Positions 38,560-47,285 of a DNA stretch of 64,000 nucleotides are shown piece by piece. This stretch comes from Cellvibrio sp. OA-2007 (lineage in GTDB: Bacteria; Pseudomonadota; Gammaproteobacteria; Pseudomonadales; Cellvibrionaceae). A model generated the notes under the pieces. The model did no database searches. It worked only from the letters and a program-made list of their open reading frames with translations, and was not told the origin of the DNA. A program made the translations under genes and the position numbers. The DNA is taken from assembly GCF_000953825.1 (NCBI RefSeq), contig NZ_BBUL01000087.1, positions 62,001-126,000 of the forward strand, in the 5' to 3' direction. The stretch's first letter is position 1. Every line of letters begins with the position of its first letter.

Positions 38560-39013
38560 ATTTTAAGCCCTCACAGGTCTTTTGATGCTCGCCTTTATCT
38601 TTCATCGCTTCGGCAACTTCAGGTGGAGTGTAATTTTCATCGTGTTTGGCAAGCACCTCACTAGCATTAATCTCGCCGGTTTCAGTTACTATGCCATTGA
38701 TCACTGCGGCCTCTCCTTCGGCGAACAAATCTGGCAAAATTCCGTTGAAATTAACTTTTACATCCGCCGTGCCATCGGTGATCAAAAAGCGAATTTCAAG
38801 CGAATCGCTGGCACGTTCAACACTGCCGGGCTTGACGCAACCACCGGCGCGGATACGGGTATTGTGTGGCACATCACCCGCTGCTATTTTGCTAGGCGGA
38901 TAAAATAAATTGATGTTTTCACGCAACGCGTAAGCCATAAGACCAACAGCAATACTGGAAAACACCACAATAAATATCACAATCATTAAACGTTGCTTGC
39001 GAACCGGATGCAT
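38549..39013 (-). CDS. ccmE: haem chaperone CcmE
   Basis: A membrane-anchored periplasmic haem carrier, 154 residues. It has an N-terminal transmembrane helix (about 8-30), an OB-fold domain, and the covalent haem-binding His124 followed by Tyr128 in the His-Asp-Glu-Asn-Tyr motif. The stop overlaps the ccmF start by 11 bases; 33 bases separate it from ccmD. Confidence 0.95.
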   Translation of the reverse strand: MHPVRKQRLMIVIFIVVFSSIAVGLMAYALRENINLFYPPSKIAAGDVPHNTRIRAGGCVKPGSVERASDSLEIRFLITDGTADVKVNFNGILPDLFAEGEAAVINGIVTETGEINASEVLAKHDENYTPPEVAEAMKDKGEHQKTCEGLKYGA

Positions 39014-39046
39014 GTTTACATTCTCTAACGACTAATACGGATTAAA

Positions 39047-39253
39047 TTATTCAACAGATTGATCTGCTGCTGGATTAGCTTGCGCTAACTTTTGTAATTT
39101 CTGTTGTTGCTTGATAAAGTTTTTTTTCTGCAGCAACGGGCTGACCAATAAAAAAATCAGTGCGGCAAACGTAATTGCATAGGAAGCCCAAACATAAGGG
39201 CCGTGGCCATTCATAGCGATAAAATCAGCAATTGTTTCAAATTGGAATTTCAT
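39047..39253 (-). CDS. ccmD: haem exporter protein CcmD
   Basis: A small membrane protein (68 residues) that releases holo-CcmE from the CcmABC complex. It has the typical Met-x-Gly-His-Gly-Pro-Tyr-Val-Trp-x-Ser-Tyr segment near the N-terminus, one transmembrane helix (about 25-43) and a basic, Gln/Lys-rich tail. I use the ATG at 39253, with GAGGG seven bases upstream; an in-frame GTG two codons earlier overlaps the ccmC stop. Its ATG falls three bases after the start of that stop, so coupling is likely. Confidence 0.9.
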   Translation of the reverse strand: MKFQFETIADFIAMNGHGPYVWASYAITFAALIFLLVSPLLQKKNFIKQQQKLQKLAQANPAADQSVE

Positions 39254-39255
39254 TA

Positions 39256-40008
39256 TCACGCCCTCTTATTGGTTGCACTGATAAGATCACTAACCCATTG
39301 CGTGCGACTTTCACGGCGCAATATTTCCACCCGGGTATTGAGTAAAAGTACTAATGCATAAAATGCGTAAAAACCGATCACCATAATCAATAGCGGATAT
39401 AGCATTGATGGGTCAATGGTAGATTTACTGGTGAATTTAATCGTTGCAGGCTGATGCAGTGTGTTCCACCAATCGACTGACTTGTAAATGATCGGAATAT
39501 TCACCATGCCCACCAAGGCCAAGACTGCGCTGGCTTTATCGGAGGTATCGCGATGGGTAAATGCTTGCTGTAAAGCAATCATGCCCAAATAGAGGAAAAA
39601 TAAAATTAACATGGAGGTGATACGTGCATCCCATTCCCACCAGGTACCCCAGGTAGGCTTGCCCCAAATGGAACCCGTCACCAGCGATACAAATGTTAAT
39701 AGAGCACCAATCGGCGCAGCGGATTTCATCACCATAAAGGGCAACTTCATTTTCCAGATAAGACCAACAGCTCCGGAGATCGCCATAATGTAATAACCCG
39801 CCAAGGCTAAGAATGCAGCGGGAACGTGAATATAAATAATGCGGTAACTATTGCCCTGCTTGAAATCAGCGGGGGCAAATGCCAACCCCCACACCGCTCC
39901 CGTCAGCAGAAGCGCAATGCTCAGTGCCGCCAACCAAGGCATCCAAGCAGTTGTTTTTTCGTAAAACCAACGGGGAGAGCCTAATCGATGAAACCATTGC
40001 CATGCCAT
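39256..40008 (-). CDS. ccmC: haem exporter/handling protein CcmC
   Basis: A six-helix membrane protein that presents haem to CcmE. The 250-residue protein carries the WWD-type signature (Gly-Thr-Trp-Trp-Glu-Trp-Asp-Ala-Arg, about 125-133) and histidines in flanking periplasmic loops (in the Tyr-Ile-His-Val-Pro and Asn-Thr-Leu-His-Gln-Pro segments). Length and order fit the family. A 42-base gap separates it from ccmB. Confidence 0.96.
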   Translation of the reverse strand: MAWQWFHRLGSPRWFYEKTTAWMPWLAALSIALLLTGAVWGLAFAPADFKQGNSYRIIYIHVPAAFLALAGYYIMAISGAVGLIWKMKLPFMVMKSAAPIGALLTFVSLVTGSIWGKPTWGTWWEWDARITSMLILFFLYLGMIALQQAFTHRDTSDKASAVLALVGMVNIPIIYKSVDWWNTLHQPATIKFTSKSTIDPSMLYPLLIMVIGFYAFYALVLLLNTRVEILRRESRTQWVSDLISATNKRA

Positions 40009-40050
40009 AGTAAGAGACCTTATTGCAGTTTAGCTGATCGTTATTATTAG

Positions 40051-40749
40051 TTAACCATTTGTACTTATACGCAGCGCACCCAGCGCTGCTATGGGTGCCA
40101 GCACTATTGCCAATGCCAGAAATGCCCCTAATACGGCGAGCTGCATACCCACTGCCCCGCCCTGTACTGCAGATTGCACCGCACTTGCACCAAAAATCAG
40201 TACTGGAATATACAGCGGCATGACAATCAAGGACAACAACAAACCGCCCTTACGCAGCGAAACTGTTAAGGCTGCACCCACTGCGCCGATCAAACTCATG
40301 GATGCCGTACCTAATGCCAATGATGCCAGCAATGGAAGATAACCTTCTCCTGGCAAACTCAACATCAAACCCAGCAGCGGTGCGAGCAAGGTCACTGGTA
40401 AACCCGAGACCAACCAGTGCACCAGCACTTTTGCCATCACCGTAAAGTACAGTGACTGCGGACTAATCAACATTTGCTCTAGGGAGCCATCATCGTAATC
40501 GCTGCGAAATAAACCGTCTAACGACAATAGGGTCGCCAGCAGTGCCATCACCCAGACAATTCCCGGCGCCAGTAATGCCAGTACCGATTTTTCCGGGCTG
40601 ACCCCCAAGGGAATCAGCGTTACCGCAATCAGGAAAAATACGAGAGGATTGGTTAACTCGGCCTTATGACGCGCCGCGATTAACATATCGCGGCGGAAAC
40701 TGGCGATAAATCCCCCCCACAAACTTACTGCCGGATACTGATCAGCCAT
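40051..40749 (-). CDS. ccmB: haem exporter permease CcmB
   Basis: The ABC-type membrane subunit that works with CcmA to release haem-bound CcmE. The 232-residue protein has six predicted transmembrane helices and the N-terminal Phe-Arg-Arg-Asp segment typical of the family. I chose the ATG at 40749; an in-frame GTG lies three codons earlier. It overlaps the ccmA stop by eight bases. Confidence 0.94.
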   Translation of the reverse strand: MADQYPAVSLWGGFIASFRRDMLIAARHKAELTNPLVFFLIAVTLIPLGVSPEKSVLALLAPGIVWVMALLATLLSLDGLFRSDYDDGSLEQMLISPQSLYFTVMAKVLVHWLVSGLPVTLLAPLLGLMLSLPGEGYLPLLASLALGTASMSLIGAVGAALTVSLRKGGLLLSLIVMPLYIPVLIFGASAVQSAVQGGAVGMQLAVLGAFLALAIVLAPIAALGALRISTNG

Positions 40750-41452
40750 GATACGCACCGTCGCTCGTCAGACCACCAAGATCATCGTTGGTTTTATCCC
40801 CTGCACGAGCGGGCTGATAATCTTGCAAATTCACCATACGCAACTGCGGCAGGGTTAGATCCTGATGCGAGGTCAGAATCACCACTCCGCCCTTGGCTGA
40901 CTGCTGGGCGATTAGCGTCTCCAACTGGCTTACGCCCAACTTGTCGATCGCGGTGAAGGGCTCGTCCAGAATCCAGATGCGCGCGCGGCTCAAATGCAAC
41001 CTTGCCAATGCAACCCGGCGCAACTGCCCTGCGGATAGTTGGTAGCACGGGGTGTCTTCGTAGCCATAGAGGCCAACAGCCGCTAATGCGTCATTAACCG
41101 CAATTGCCGCACCGCTCTGGGCTTGGTACCACGCCAGATTTTCGGCAGGTGTTAAGGCTTTTTTGATACCAGGTAAATGTCCTAGGTAAAGGCTGTCGCC
41201 CGCGAACTCCCAAGCTGCCTCAGGCAAACGTTGGTCAGCGTAAAGGATTTGACCAAGATAATCCGTGCTGATGCCCGCAAGAGCGCGCAATAAAGTCGTT
41301 TTACCTGCGCCGTTAGGGCCACCGATTTGCACCACATCACCTGGGTAGAGCTGTAAATCCAACTCTGCAAATAGCAGGCGCTCGTCCCGCTCACAGCCAA
41401 GTTTACGCAGCTCAAGTAGTGGAATTTTCACCTTGGTTACCGAATCGGTCAT
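40742..41452 (-). CDS. ccmA: haem exporter ATP-binding protein CcmA
   Basis: The ABC ATPase of the CcmABCD complex, 236 residues. Walker A is Gly-Gly-Pro-Asn-Gly-Ala-Gly-Lys-Thr-Thr (about 44-53), the signature is Leu-Ser-Ala-Gly-Gln-Leu-Arg-Arg (about 140-147), and Walker B is Ile-Trp-Ile-Leu-Asp-Glu-Pro. It is the first gene of the ccmABCDEFG block, divergent from the fliK-like gene with 164 bases of shared upstream DNA. Confidence 0.94.
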   Translation of the reverse strand: MTDSVTKVKIPLLELRKLGCERDERLLFAELDLQLYPGDVVQIGGPNGAGKTTLLRALAGISTDYLGQILYADQRLPEAAWEFAGDSLYLGHLPGIKKALTPAENLAWYQAQSGAAIAVNDALAAVGLYGYEDTPCYQLSAGQLRRVALARLHLSRARIWILDEPFTAIDKLGVSQLETLIAQQSAKGGVVILTSHQDLTLPQLRMVNLQDYQPARAGDKTNDDLGGLTSDGAYHG

Positions 41453-41616
41453 GCTTATTATTTGCCTTGGCGTGTATGGTATCTACAGGAAACATCTTTT
41501 CAGCCGCTATACTCTGCACAGCGGCTGTTCAATGTAGGCGATTATAACGACCTGCACATCGCCAAAGCACTCCAATTTACATTTTTGATCAGATTAAAGT
41601 CCATTTGGGATATGTC

Positions 41617-43452
41617 ATGGAGCTAGGTTCCATCACCGACAAGCTGGTACAAAATCACCAGCGCGCGCAGATCGAAAAAATAATGGCGATCACAAAAGCG
41701 CTCGGCCTAAAAGTTGGCAGTCATTTTTTAGCAGATGTGCAAAAAGTAACCCAAGCAACGCCGGAAGAGCGCGCGCAATTGATTAAATCGATTGAAACTA
41801 ATTTAGCGCAGCTCAATAAAAATTCAGCGGCGCCAGCGATAAAAGCCTTAATCAGTGAATTGGAAGCGCAAAAAAAACTCGCACAAACACCCGGCATTAA
41901 GCTAGTCGCTCTTTCCGTCAACACTCCCGCTGCTGCTACCACCACACCAAACGCAACGACATCGCCCAGTGCGGCAACAACAAATCTACTTACTTACACC
42001 AATCAACCCATACAAGCTGGCCAAACATTATTGATGCAATTGAGTGAAGCGCAACGATTGCAATTATTACAAGTACTAAGCAAAACCGAGGTTGCGGCAT
42101 TCAATGCAATAATACAAACGAATAACTCACAAGCCTCAGCGACAACGAACATCCCTCTCACCCTACAAGCTCTTTACACTAACAGCACAGCAACTACACA
42201 GTTAACCACTAGCGCACTACTAAACAGTGAGTTCACCAGTAAAACCTTGCAGCCCAATCTTGAACCACAAAAATTAGCGACTATCAAAACCACCGAGGCG
42301 ATTGGTGAAACCTTGCGCCGCTTATTGCCACAAAAAGATAAGGGGCAGGATTTGCTGGCAAGCCTGCCGAAAATCACTCAATTTATACAGCAGCTACCTA
42401 TTGCCGAGCGAAAAGAATGGCTTTCGAGCCAAGTGCAACAGTCACTGAAAACTCTGGCTAATCATATTCGCTTATCTGATCAACTCACTAATCCCAAATT
42501 AGTAGAAATGACACTCAAAAATAACGGGCAAAGTTTCGAACAAAAATTAGCGCAACTAGTCACGGGTCAGCAATCTGCCGATGCATCCTCAACTTCAATT
42601 AGCGGCACGCCATCGCCCGAAAAAAAATCCGCCGCTATAAATCCATTGAGCACCTCATCCAATCTCAAAGCAGCACTATTAAACCCAAACAACCCAGCTG
42701 CCGCGACACAAAAACCCAGCCTAACTCACCAACACTCTGTAGAAAAAATAGCAGCGCAAGATCTAAAAGGCGCGCTCTTAGGGCTCCTGCACCAACTCGA
42801 TACCGAACTGGGGGCAACCAAACCGACACAACCAGGCTCACCGCTAACAACCGAGTTCAATAAAAATCTATTAGCAATCGCCCTGCCCCAATTTTTAGGT
42901 ATGCTCAGCAACAAACAACAAGGTGAACTCAGCCAAAAACAATTGCGCACGCAATTGGTAATGCTAATGCATCAACACACGCTGGGCAGCATCGCTAAAA
43001 TTCAATTGCAGCAAGTGCACGCACTGAATCACCAACTAGCGCAGGCAGATCAGGCACAGCCTACGCAATCATGGCAATTTGAAATTCCCGTGCGCCAAGG
43101 ACAAGAGGTTCACCCACTCCACATTCAATTGGAGCAGCAATGGATTGAAGAGCAAGATGAGGGCACGGAAAAAGGCAGCACACGGGTGCGCCAATGGAAT
43201 GTAATGCTTAGTTTTGATTTGCCATTAGTGGGGCAATTTTATTCGCAGCTTTCGTTAGTGGGTGAAAGCCTATCGGCAAAATTTTGGGCAGAAAATGAAA
43301 ACACCTTAATCGAAGCAAAGAATAAAACAGACATGCTGAAAACACAATTAGAGCGCGAAGGCATTAAAATTACGCAAATCCAATGTATGCCCGGCCTCCC
43401 ACCCAAACCTAAAATGTCATTCAGTTATTCACTGGTCGACATTAAAACCTGA
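41617..43452 (+). CDS. FliK-like hook-length control domain protein
   Basis: A 611-residue protein with a long Thr/Gln/Asn/Ala-rich N-terminal part and a C-terminal domain (about 470-600) of the flagellar hook-length control family: a Phe-Glu-Ile-Pro-Val-Arg segment, then Leu-Ser-Phe-Asp-Leu-Pro-Leu-Val-Gly, and ending near Leu-Glu-Arg-Glu-Gly-Ile. FliK proteins measure hook or needle length by touching FlhB. No other flagellar gene is nearby except the FlhB-tail gene nine bases downstream, a pairing also known beside ccm genes in pseudomonads. I chose the ATG at 41617 (GGGA upstream) over a TTG four codons earlier. Whether it works in flagellar assembly is unproven. Confidence 0.8.
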   Translation: MELGSITDKLVQNHQRAQIEKIMAITKALGLKVGSHFLADVQKVTQATPEERAQLIKSIETNLAQLNKNSAAPAIKALISELEAQKKLAQTPGIKLVALSVNTPAAATTTPNATTSPSAATTNLLTYTNQPIQAGQTLLMQLSEAQRLQLLQVLSKTEVAAFNAIIQTNNSQASATTNIPLTLQALYTNSTATTQLTTSALLNSEFTSKTLQPNLEPQKLATIKTTEAIGETLRRLLPQKDKGQDLLASLPKITQFIQQLPIAERKEWLSSQVQQSLKTLANHIRLSDQLTNPKLVEMTLKNNGQSFEQKLAQLVTGQQSADASSTSISGTPSPEKKSAAINPLSTSSNLKAALLNPNNPAAATQKPSLTHQHSVEKIAAQDLKGALLGLLHQLDTELGATKPTQPGSPLTTEFNKNLLAIALPQFLGMLSNKQQGELSQKQLRTQLVMLMHQHTLGSIAKIQLQQVHALNHQLAQADQAQPTQSWQFEIPVRQGQEVHPLHIQLEQQWIEEQDEGTEKGSTRVRQWNVMLSFDLPLVGQFYSQLSLVGESLSAKFWAENENTLIEAKNKTDMLKTQLEREGIKITQIQCMPGLPPKPKMSFSYSLVDIKT

Positions 43453-43461
43453 GCTCGTGCA

Positions 43462-43755
43462 ATGACATCACACTACTCCACACAACAATTACAAAAAGCC
43501 GTTGCACTTTATTACGATGGCAAAAATGCCCCGCACGTAAGTGCCAAAGGTACCGGCGCAGTTGCTGAACAAATTATTGCGATTGCACAAGAGCACGACG
43601 TTCCGCTGTGTGATAACGCAGCACTGGTCGATCTGTTGGTGACACTGGAGTTAGGCGATGAAATCCCTGAAGCGCTCTACATTGCAGTAGCTTACATTAT
43701 TGCTTTTGCCTATCAGCTTGAGGGCAAAATACCCGATCCCTGGCATACCCCTTAA
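43462..43755 (+). CDS. orphan FlhB/EscU cytoplasmic-domain homologue
   Basis: A 97-residue protein that matches only the C-terminal part of the type III export switch FlhB/EscU: Val-Ala-Leu-Tyr-Tyr-Asp near the start, a Val-Ser-Ala-Lys-Gly segment, and Leu-Gly-Asp-Glu-Ile-Pro-Glu near residue 70. It begins just after the point where FlhB self-cleaves at NPTH, so it resembles the released C-terminal fragment made as a separate protein. No NPTH and no membrane part are present. It follows the fliK-like gene by nine bases and presumably interacts with its product or with the export gate. Confidence 0.88.
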   Translation: MTSHYSTQQLQKAVALYYDGKNAPHVSAKGTGAVAEQIIAIAQEHDVPLCDNAALVDLLVTLELGDEIPEALYIAVAYIIAFAYQLEGKIPDPWHTP

Positions 43756-43884
43756 TCAATCTACACACAGACTCTACAAAAGTTGCACAAAGCGCTCAGA
43801 TATCACCCTTCCCAAGCTCCCCAGATGATGCGATTATGACGCCACTCTTTTGACATTCACATTTCATAAGCGCACATCACTCCC

Positions 43885-44700
43885 ATGAATCACTTTATCA
43901 CCAGCGAACAACTTAAAAGGCAACTGGGCAAGGTTGTGATTTTTGATTGCCGTTTTAACTTGATGAACAAAACTCAAGGTCAGGAGCAGTACCGAACCGG
44001 GCATATTCCAGGAGCCTATTTTCTGGATTTGGAAAAAGATCTTTCCAGTGCGGTTGCCACTCACGGCGGCCGTCACCCATTACCCGATACTGAAACCCTC
44101 AGTAAAAAATTGCGCACTGCAGGTGTTAATCAGCAATCAACAATAGTGCTTTACGATGATTCACGCATGGGTTACGCCGCTCGCGGATGGTGGTTGCTGC
44201 GTTATCTGGGTCATCAACAGGTACTCATTCTCGATGGTGGTTTCGCTGGCTGGATTGCAAGTGGCGGCGGCTTAGATAGACGTGAGCCTGCAATAAAAAG
44301 CGGGAATTTTAAAGCCACACCACAAAAGGATTGGATTGTAAATCGCGAAGATATTTTACAAGCGGCTTCAAACTTTACCCTGATCGATTCCCGCGAAGCC
44401 AAACGCTATCGCGGCGAAGAAGAACCTATAGACCCGATTGCCGGCCACATTCCTGGTGCGCTGAATTATTTTTGGCAAGAGGCGACTAGTGAACAGGGGT
44501 TTATTAAATCCCCTGAAGCGCAGCTACAAAGGTGGAATGATTTAACTGAGCGAGATAATCTGGTGGTGTATTGCGGTTCAGGTGTCACAGCCTGCATGAA
44601 TATTTTGTCATTAGAAATGATTGGAATAAAAGCCAAGCTCTATCCCGGAAGCTGGAGCGATTGGTGCTCTTATTTATCCAGCACATCCCCCAGCGCATAA
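43885..44700 (+). CDS. sseA: sulfurtransferase (3-mercaptopyruvate/thiosulfate sulfurtransferase)
   Basis: A two-rhodanese-domain enzyme, 271 residues. The N-terminal domain is inactive; the C-terminal domain carries the catalytic Cys230 in the loop Cys-Gly-Ser-Gly-Val-Thr-Ala, the loop form of 3-mercaptopyruvate sulfurtransferases (rhodaneses proper usually have a Cys-Arg-Lys loop). It transfers sulfur to cyanide, thiols or thioredoxin. The start has no strong ribosome-binding site. It stands alone, 129 bases after the FlhB-tail gene, and converges on the ten-gene operon that ends at 44760. Confidence 0.88.
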   Translation: MNHFITSEQLKRQLGKVVIFDCRFNLMNKTQGQEQYRTGHIPGAYFLDLEKDLSSAVATHGGRHPLPDTETLSKKLRTAGVNQQSTIVLYDDSRMGYAARGWWLLRYLGHQQVLILDGGFAGWIASGGGLDRREPAIKSGNFKATPQKDWIVNREDILQAASNFTLIDSREAKRYRGEEEPIDPIAGHIPGALNYFWQEATSEQGFIKSPEAQLQRWNDLTERDNLVVYCGSGVTACMNILSLEMIGIKAKLYPGSWSDWCSYLSSTSPSA

Positions 44701-44722
44701 CAATCTACATTTAGAAAATAAT

Positions 44723-44752
44723 TGTGCGAGCAATAGGGATATTGCTCGCACA
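44723..44752 (-). terminator. hairpin between sseA and the convergent operon
   Basis: Perfect 13-base arms (44723-44735 and 44740-44752) with a 4-base loop. On the minus strand it is followed by ATTATTTT, so it most likely terminates the ten-gene operon; on the plus strand no T-run follows. Confidence 0.7.
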
Positions 44753-44759
44753 CATAGTC

Positions 44760-45518
44760 TTAATTTACATATTCATACTCGATACGTACATCCTGTGGAC
44801 CACCGCGATCACCATCGATGTTCGAGCGGCCATGAAAACGCATCAGATATTTACCATTTGGATCATAAGCAAGGTTAATCGGGTCGGCAAAAAGCGAAAT
44901 AAATGCTTTTGCGGGTGCGATGCGAAAATAAATCCAATCGCGGCCAAAATTTGCATCATATACTGGCGATTCAGTACCCTTAATTTTGCGCACTTCTAAT
45001 TGCAGGCTGCTTAACCGAGTCGGCATAGCAAAATCAAATTTCAACCGTTTGCCTGCAACCAACTTATCCCAATTCAGCTGAATGTACGCGTCAAAGCCCG
45101 CATCAATAACCATACGTGCATTATCGTAAATCACTTTTTCATTTTGACTGCTACCCATGCCATGGGTAAGCACTAAACGGGCACCTTGAAAGTGGGCCGA
45201 TGTGAATTCGTTATCCCGTGTATCTTCAAAATCAAAACTGGGCTGAAAAGGTTCTCCTTGGTAAATCAAGGTTTTGGATGCAAAAGTGCTTCCGGTAGGA
45301 GTCATGTAATCAACCCGAACCGATTTATTTTCATCCAGCGCCGTGTACAGTTCGCGATAGATCAGTTGGTTGTTTTCAAGATTGTATGCGCTGCCCGCTA
45401 CAACATAGTTATCTTCAGCAATCACTGCGCTACTGTACATGCCGGTAAAAACACTGCACAGCCCGAGACTAGCAATCAGAATATGGCGCAGGCAATTTTG
45501 CGGTTTTGTGCTGGACAT
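44760..45518 (-). CDS. secreted protein of unknown function
   Basis: A 252-residue protein with a signal peptide (residues 1-34, ending Ala-Val-Ile-Ala) and a beta-rich body with many Tyr and Asp residues. I do not recognise the family. Its start lies 50 bases inside the preceding DUF2878 gene, an unusually long overlap, but the next Met would lose the signal peptide, so I keep the early start; GAGGG is placed nine bases upstream. Last gene of the light/stress-type operon, so the product may act on the cell surface or on lipids in the periplasm. Confidence 0.75.
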   Translation of the reverse strand: MSSTKPQNCLRHILIASLGLCSVFTGMYSSAVIAEDNYVVAGSAYNLENNQLIYRELYTALDENKSVRVDYMTPTGSTFASKTLIYQGEPFQPSFDFEDTRDNEFTSAHFQGARLVLTHGMGSSQNEKVIYDNARMVIDAGFDAYIQLNWDKLVAGKRLKFDFAMPTRLSSLQLEVRKIKGTESPVYDANFGRDWIYFRIAPAKAFISLFADPINLAYDPNGKYLMRFHGRSNIDGDRGGPQDVRIEYEYVN

Positions 45519-46023
45519 AGGTTAAAACCCTCAAGCTAATCAAACGATGCAGTGGCAATATGACTAACCACAGAGCCGCTATTATAGGAACAACTTCAAG
45601 TATCGGGCTAGACCATTCTGCTGAAGATAGTTTTACACCTGCCATATAACTCATTGGCGCTGCTATTGCTCCCAATAAGCCAGACCACAGAGGCCGCGAA
45701 TAAATCCACGACAGGGAATGATTAAGAGTGAGCCCCAGCAGCACCCATAGACACATCAACCACAGCGGCGGCAAATAAACAGATTCTAAAAACAAAATAG
45801 AGCCTGTATGCAGGAGTAGCAGATCATGAACAAGACCTATAACCACTGCAAGTAGCACGGCAACCGTGTCCTTCAGGCGCTGGGTATAGAAAACAAAATG
45901 CAAAACCAGCGCGCACAATGTAAACGCACCAGCCCATAAACTGCCGAACAAAATACAAACAAGCCAACCGGCTTGAAACACTAGAACATTGGCGATAGTT
46001 AAGAGCAAAGCTCTACGCTTCAT
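45469..46023 (-). CDS. DUF2878 family membrane protein
   Basis: A 184-residue inner-membrane protein with about five to six hydrophobic helices and short loops, matching the DUF2878 family. The function is unknown, but the family often sits beside cfa-like, DUF1365 and FAD-oxidase genes in gammaproteobacteria. The ATG overlaps the cfa stop by four bases; its own 3' end overlaps the next gene by 50. Confidence 0.82.
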   Translation of the reverse strand: MKRRALLLTIANVLVFQAGWLVCILFGSLWAGAFTLCALVLHFVFYTQRLKDTVAVLLAVVIGLVHDLLLLHTGSILFLESVYLPPLWLMCLWVLLGLTLNHSLSWIYSRPLWSGLLGAIAAPMSYMAGVKLSSAEWSSPILEVVPIIAALWLVILPLHRLISLRVLTYVQHKTAKLPAPYSDC

Positions 46024-47285
46024 TGGAAATAGCCATTGCGATACTGTGGCTTCGCCAATAAAACTTGTGCTGTACCAATACTGCGTTCAATAAAGCCGCC
46101 TTCGCAATAGCAGAGATAAAACTCCCACATACGAATAAAACGTTCATCAAACCCCTGCGCCCTTACCGCCTCCAATTTTTTATGAAACGCTTCTCGCCAA
46201 TGTTTTAAAGTCTGCGCATAGTGTTCGCCTATATCTTCTATGTGCAAAATATTCATATCTGTTTTGCGTTTGGCAACATCACTAATCACCGCAATAGAAG
46301 GAAGCGAACCACCGGGGAAAATGTACCGCTGAATAAAATCGACTGTCTTGCGTGCCATGTCATAGCGCTGATCAGCAATGGTGATAGCCTGCAACAACAT
46401 TAAACCATTGGGTGCTAACAAACGGGAACAAGTAGCAAAGTATTGGGCGTAATGTTCGTGCCCTACGGCCTCAATCATTTCAATCGATACCAATTTACTG
46501 AATTGACCACGCAAATCACGGTAATCATCAAACAGCACCGTAACACGGTCACTCAACCCGGCTTCAGCCACTTTTTCAACCGCGTAATCATGCTGCTCGC
46601 GAGAAATAGTGGTTGTAGTGACACGGCAACCATAGTGCTTAGCGGCATAAATAGCCATACCGCCCCAACCTGTACCTATTTCAAGCAAGTGATCATTAGA
46701 ATTCAATTGCAATTTTTCGCATACACGTTGCAATTTATAAACCGACGCATCTGCCAAGGTCGCTTGCGGCGTTGGATAAATGGCCGCTGAGTACATCATA
46801 GTGCTGTCGAGGAACAACCGAAAAAAATCGTTGCCCAAATCGTAGTGGGCAGAAATATTTTTCCGCGACCCCTCTTTGGTATTGCGATTAAACCAATGAA
46901 ACACTTTTAACAAGTATTGGCCAACCAAAGATTGTTTTGAATCCATTGCATCAAGCGCATCTAAATTGCGTACAAATAGCCGCGTCACCTGCGTGAGATT
47001 GGGTGTACTCCAATAACCGCTCATGTAAGCCTCACCTGCACCCACTGAACCACCGAATATAACATCCGAATAGAGTTGTGCATCGTGCACATAAATATCT
47101 GCCACCAAATCGGTGTGATCAGCAAGCTGACCAAACTGATACAGTTCGCCTTGTTCATGAATGCGCAAGCAACCTTGTTTCAGGCCGCGCAACAATTTAA
47201 ATAGCATTGAGCGTGCAATGCTTTGGTTACGGCTTAATGACGACACTCGATGTTTTGGCAGCAGCCTGATACTGGTAGTTTTCAC
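46020..47285 (-). CDS. cfa: cyclopropane-fatty-acyl-phospholipid synthase family methyltransferase
   Basis: A SAM-dependent enzyme that methylenates or methylates double bonds of phospholipid acyl chains. The 421-residue protein has an N-terminal lipid-binding region and the methyltransferase domain with Leu-Glu-Ile-Gly-Thr-Gly-Trp-Gly-Gly (about 195-203), and the Ser-Ala-His-Tyr-Asp-Leu-Gly-Asn-Asp-Phe-Phe segment typical of Cfa. It begins with GTG, with GGGGAA at good distance, and overlaps the DUF1365 gene by four bases. Relatives in similar clusters make unusual lipids (for example furan fatty acid precursors), so true cyclopropane synthesis is not certain. Confidence 0.87.
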   Translation of the reverse strand: MKTTSIRLLPKHRVSSLSRNQSIARSMLFKLLRGLKQGCLRIHEQGELYQFGQLADHTDLVADIYVHDAQLYSDVIFGGSVGAGEAYMSGYWSTPNLTQVTRLFVRNLDALDAMDSKQSLVGQYLLKVFHWFNRNTKEGSRKNISAHYDLGNDFFRLFLDSTMMYSAAIYPTPQATLADASVYKLQRVCEKLQLNSNDHLLEIGTGWGGMAIYAAKHYGCRVTTTTISREQHDYAVEKVAEAGLSDRVTVLFDDYRDLRGQFSKLVSIEMIEAVGHEHYAQYFATCSRLLAPNGLMLLQAITIADQRYDMARKTVDFIQRYIFPGGSLPSIAVISDVAKRKTDMNILHIEDIGEHYAQTLKHWREAFHKKLEAVRAQGFDERFIRMWEFYLCYCEGGFIERSIGTAQVLLAKPQYRNGYFQ

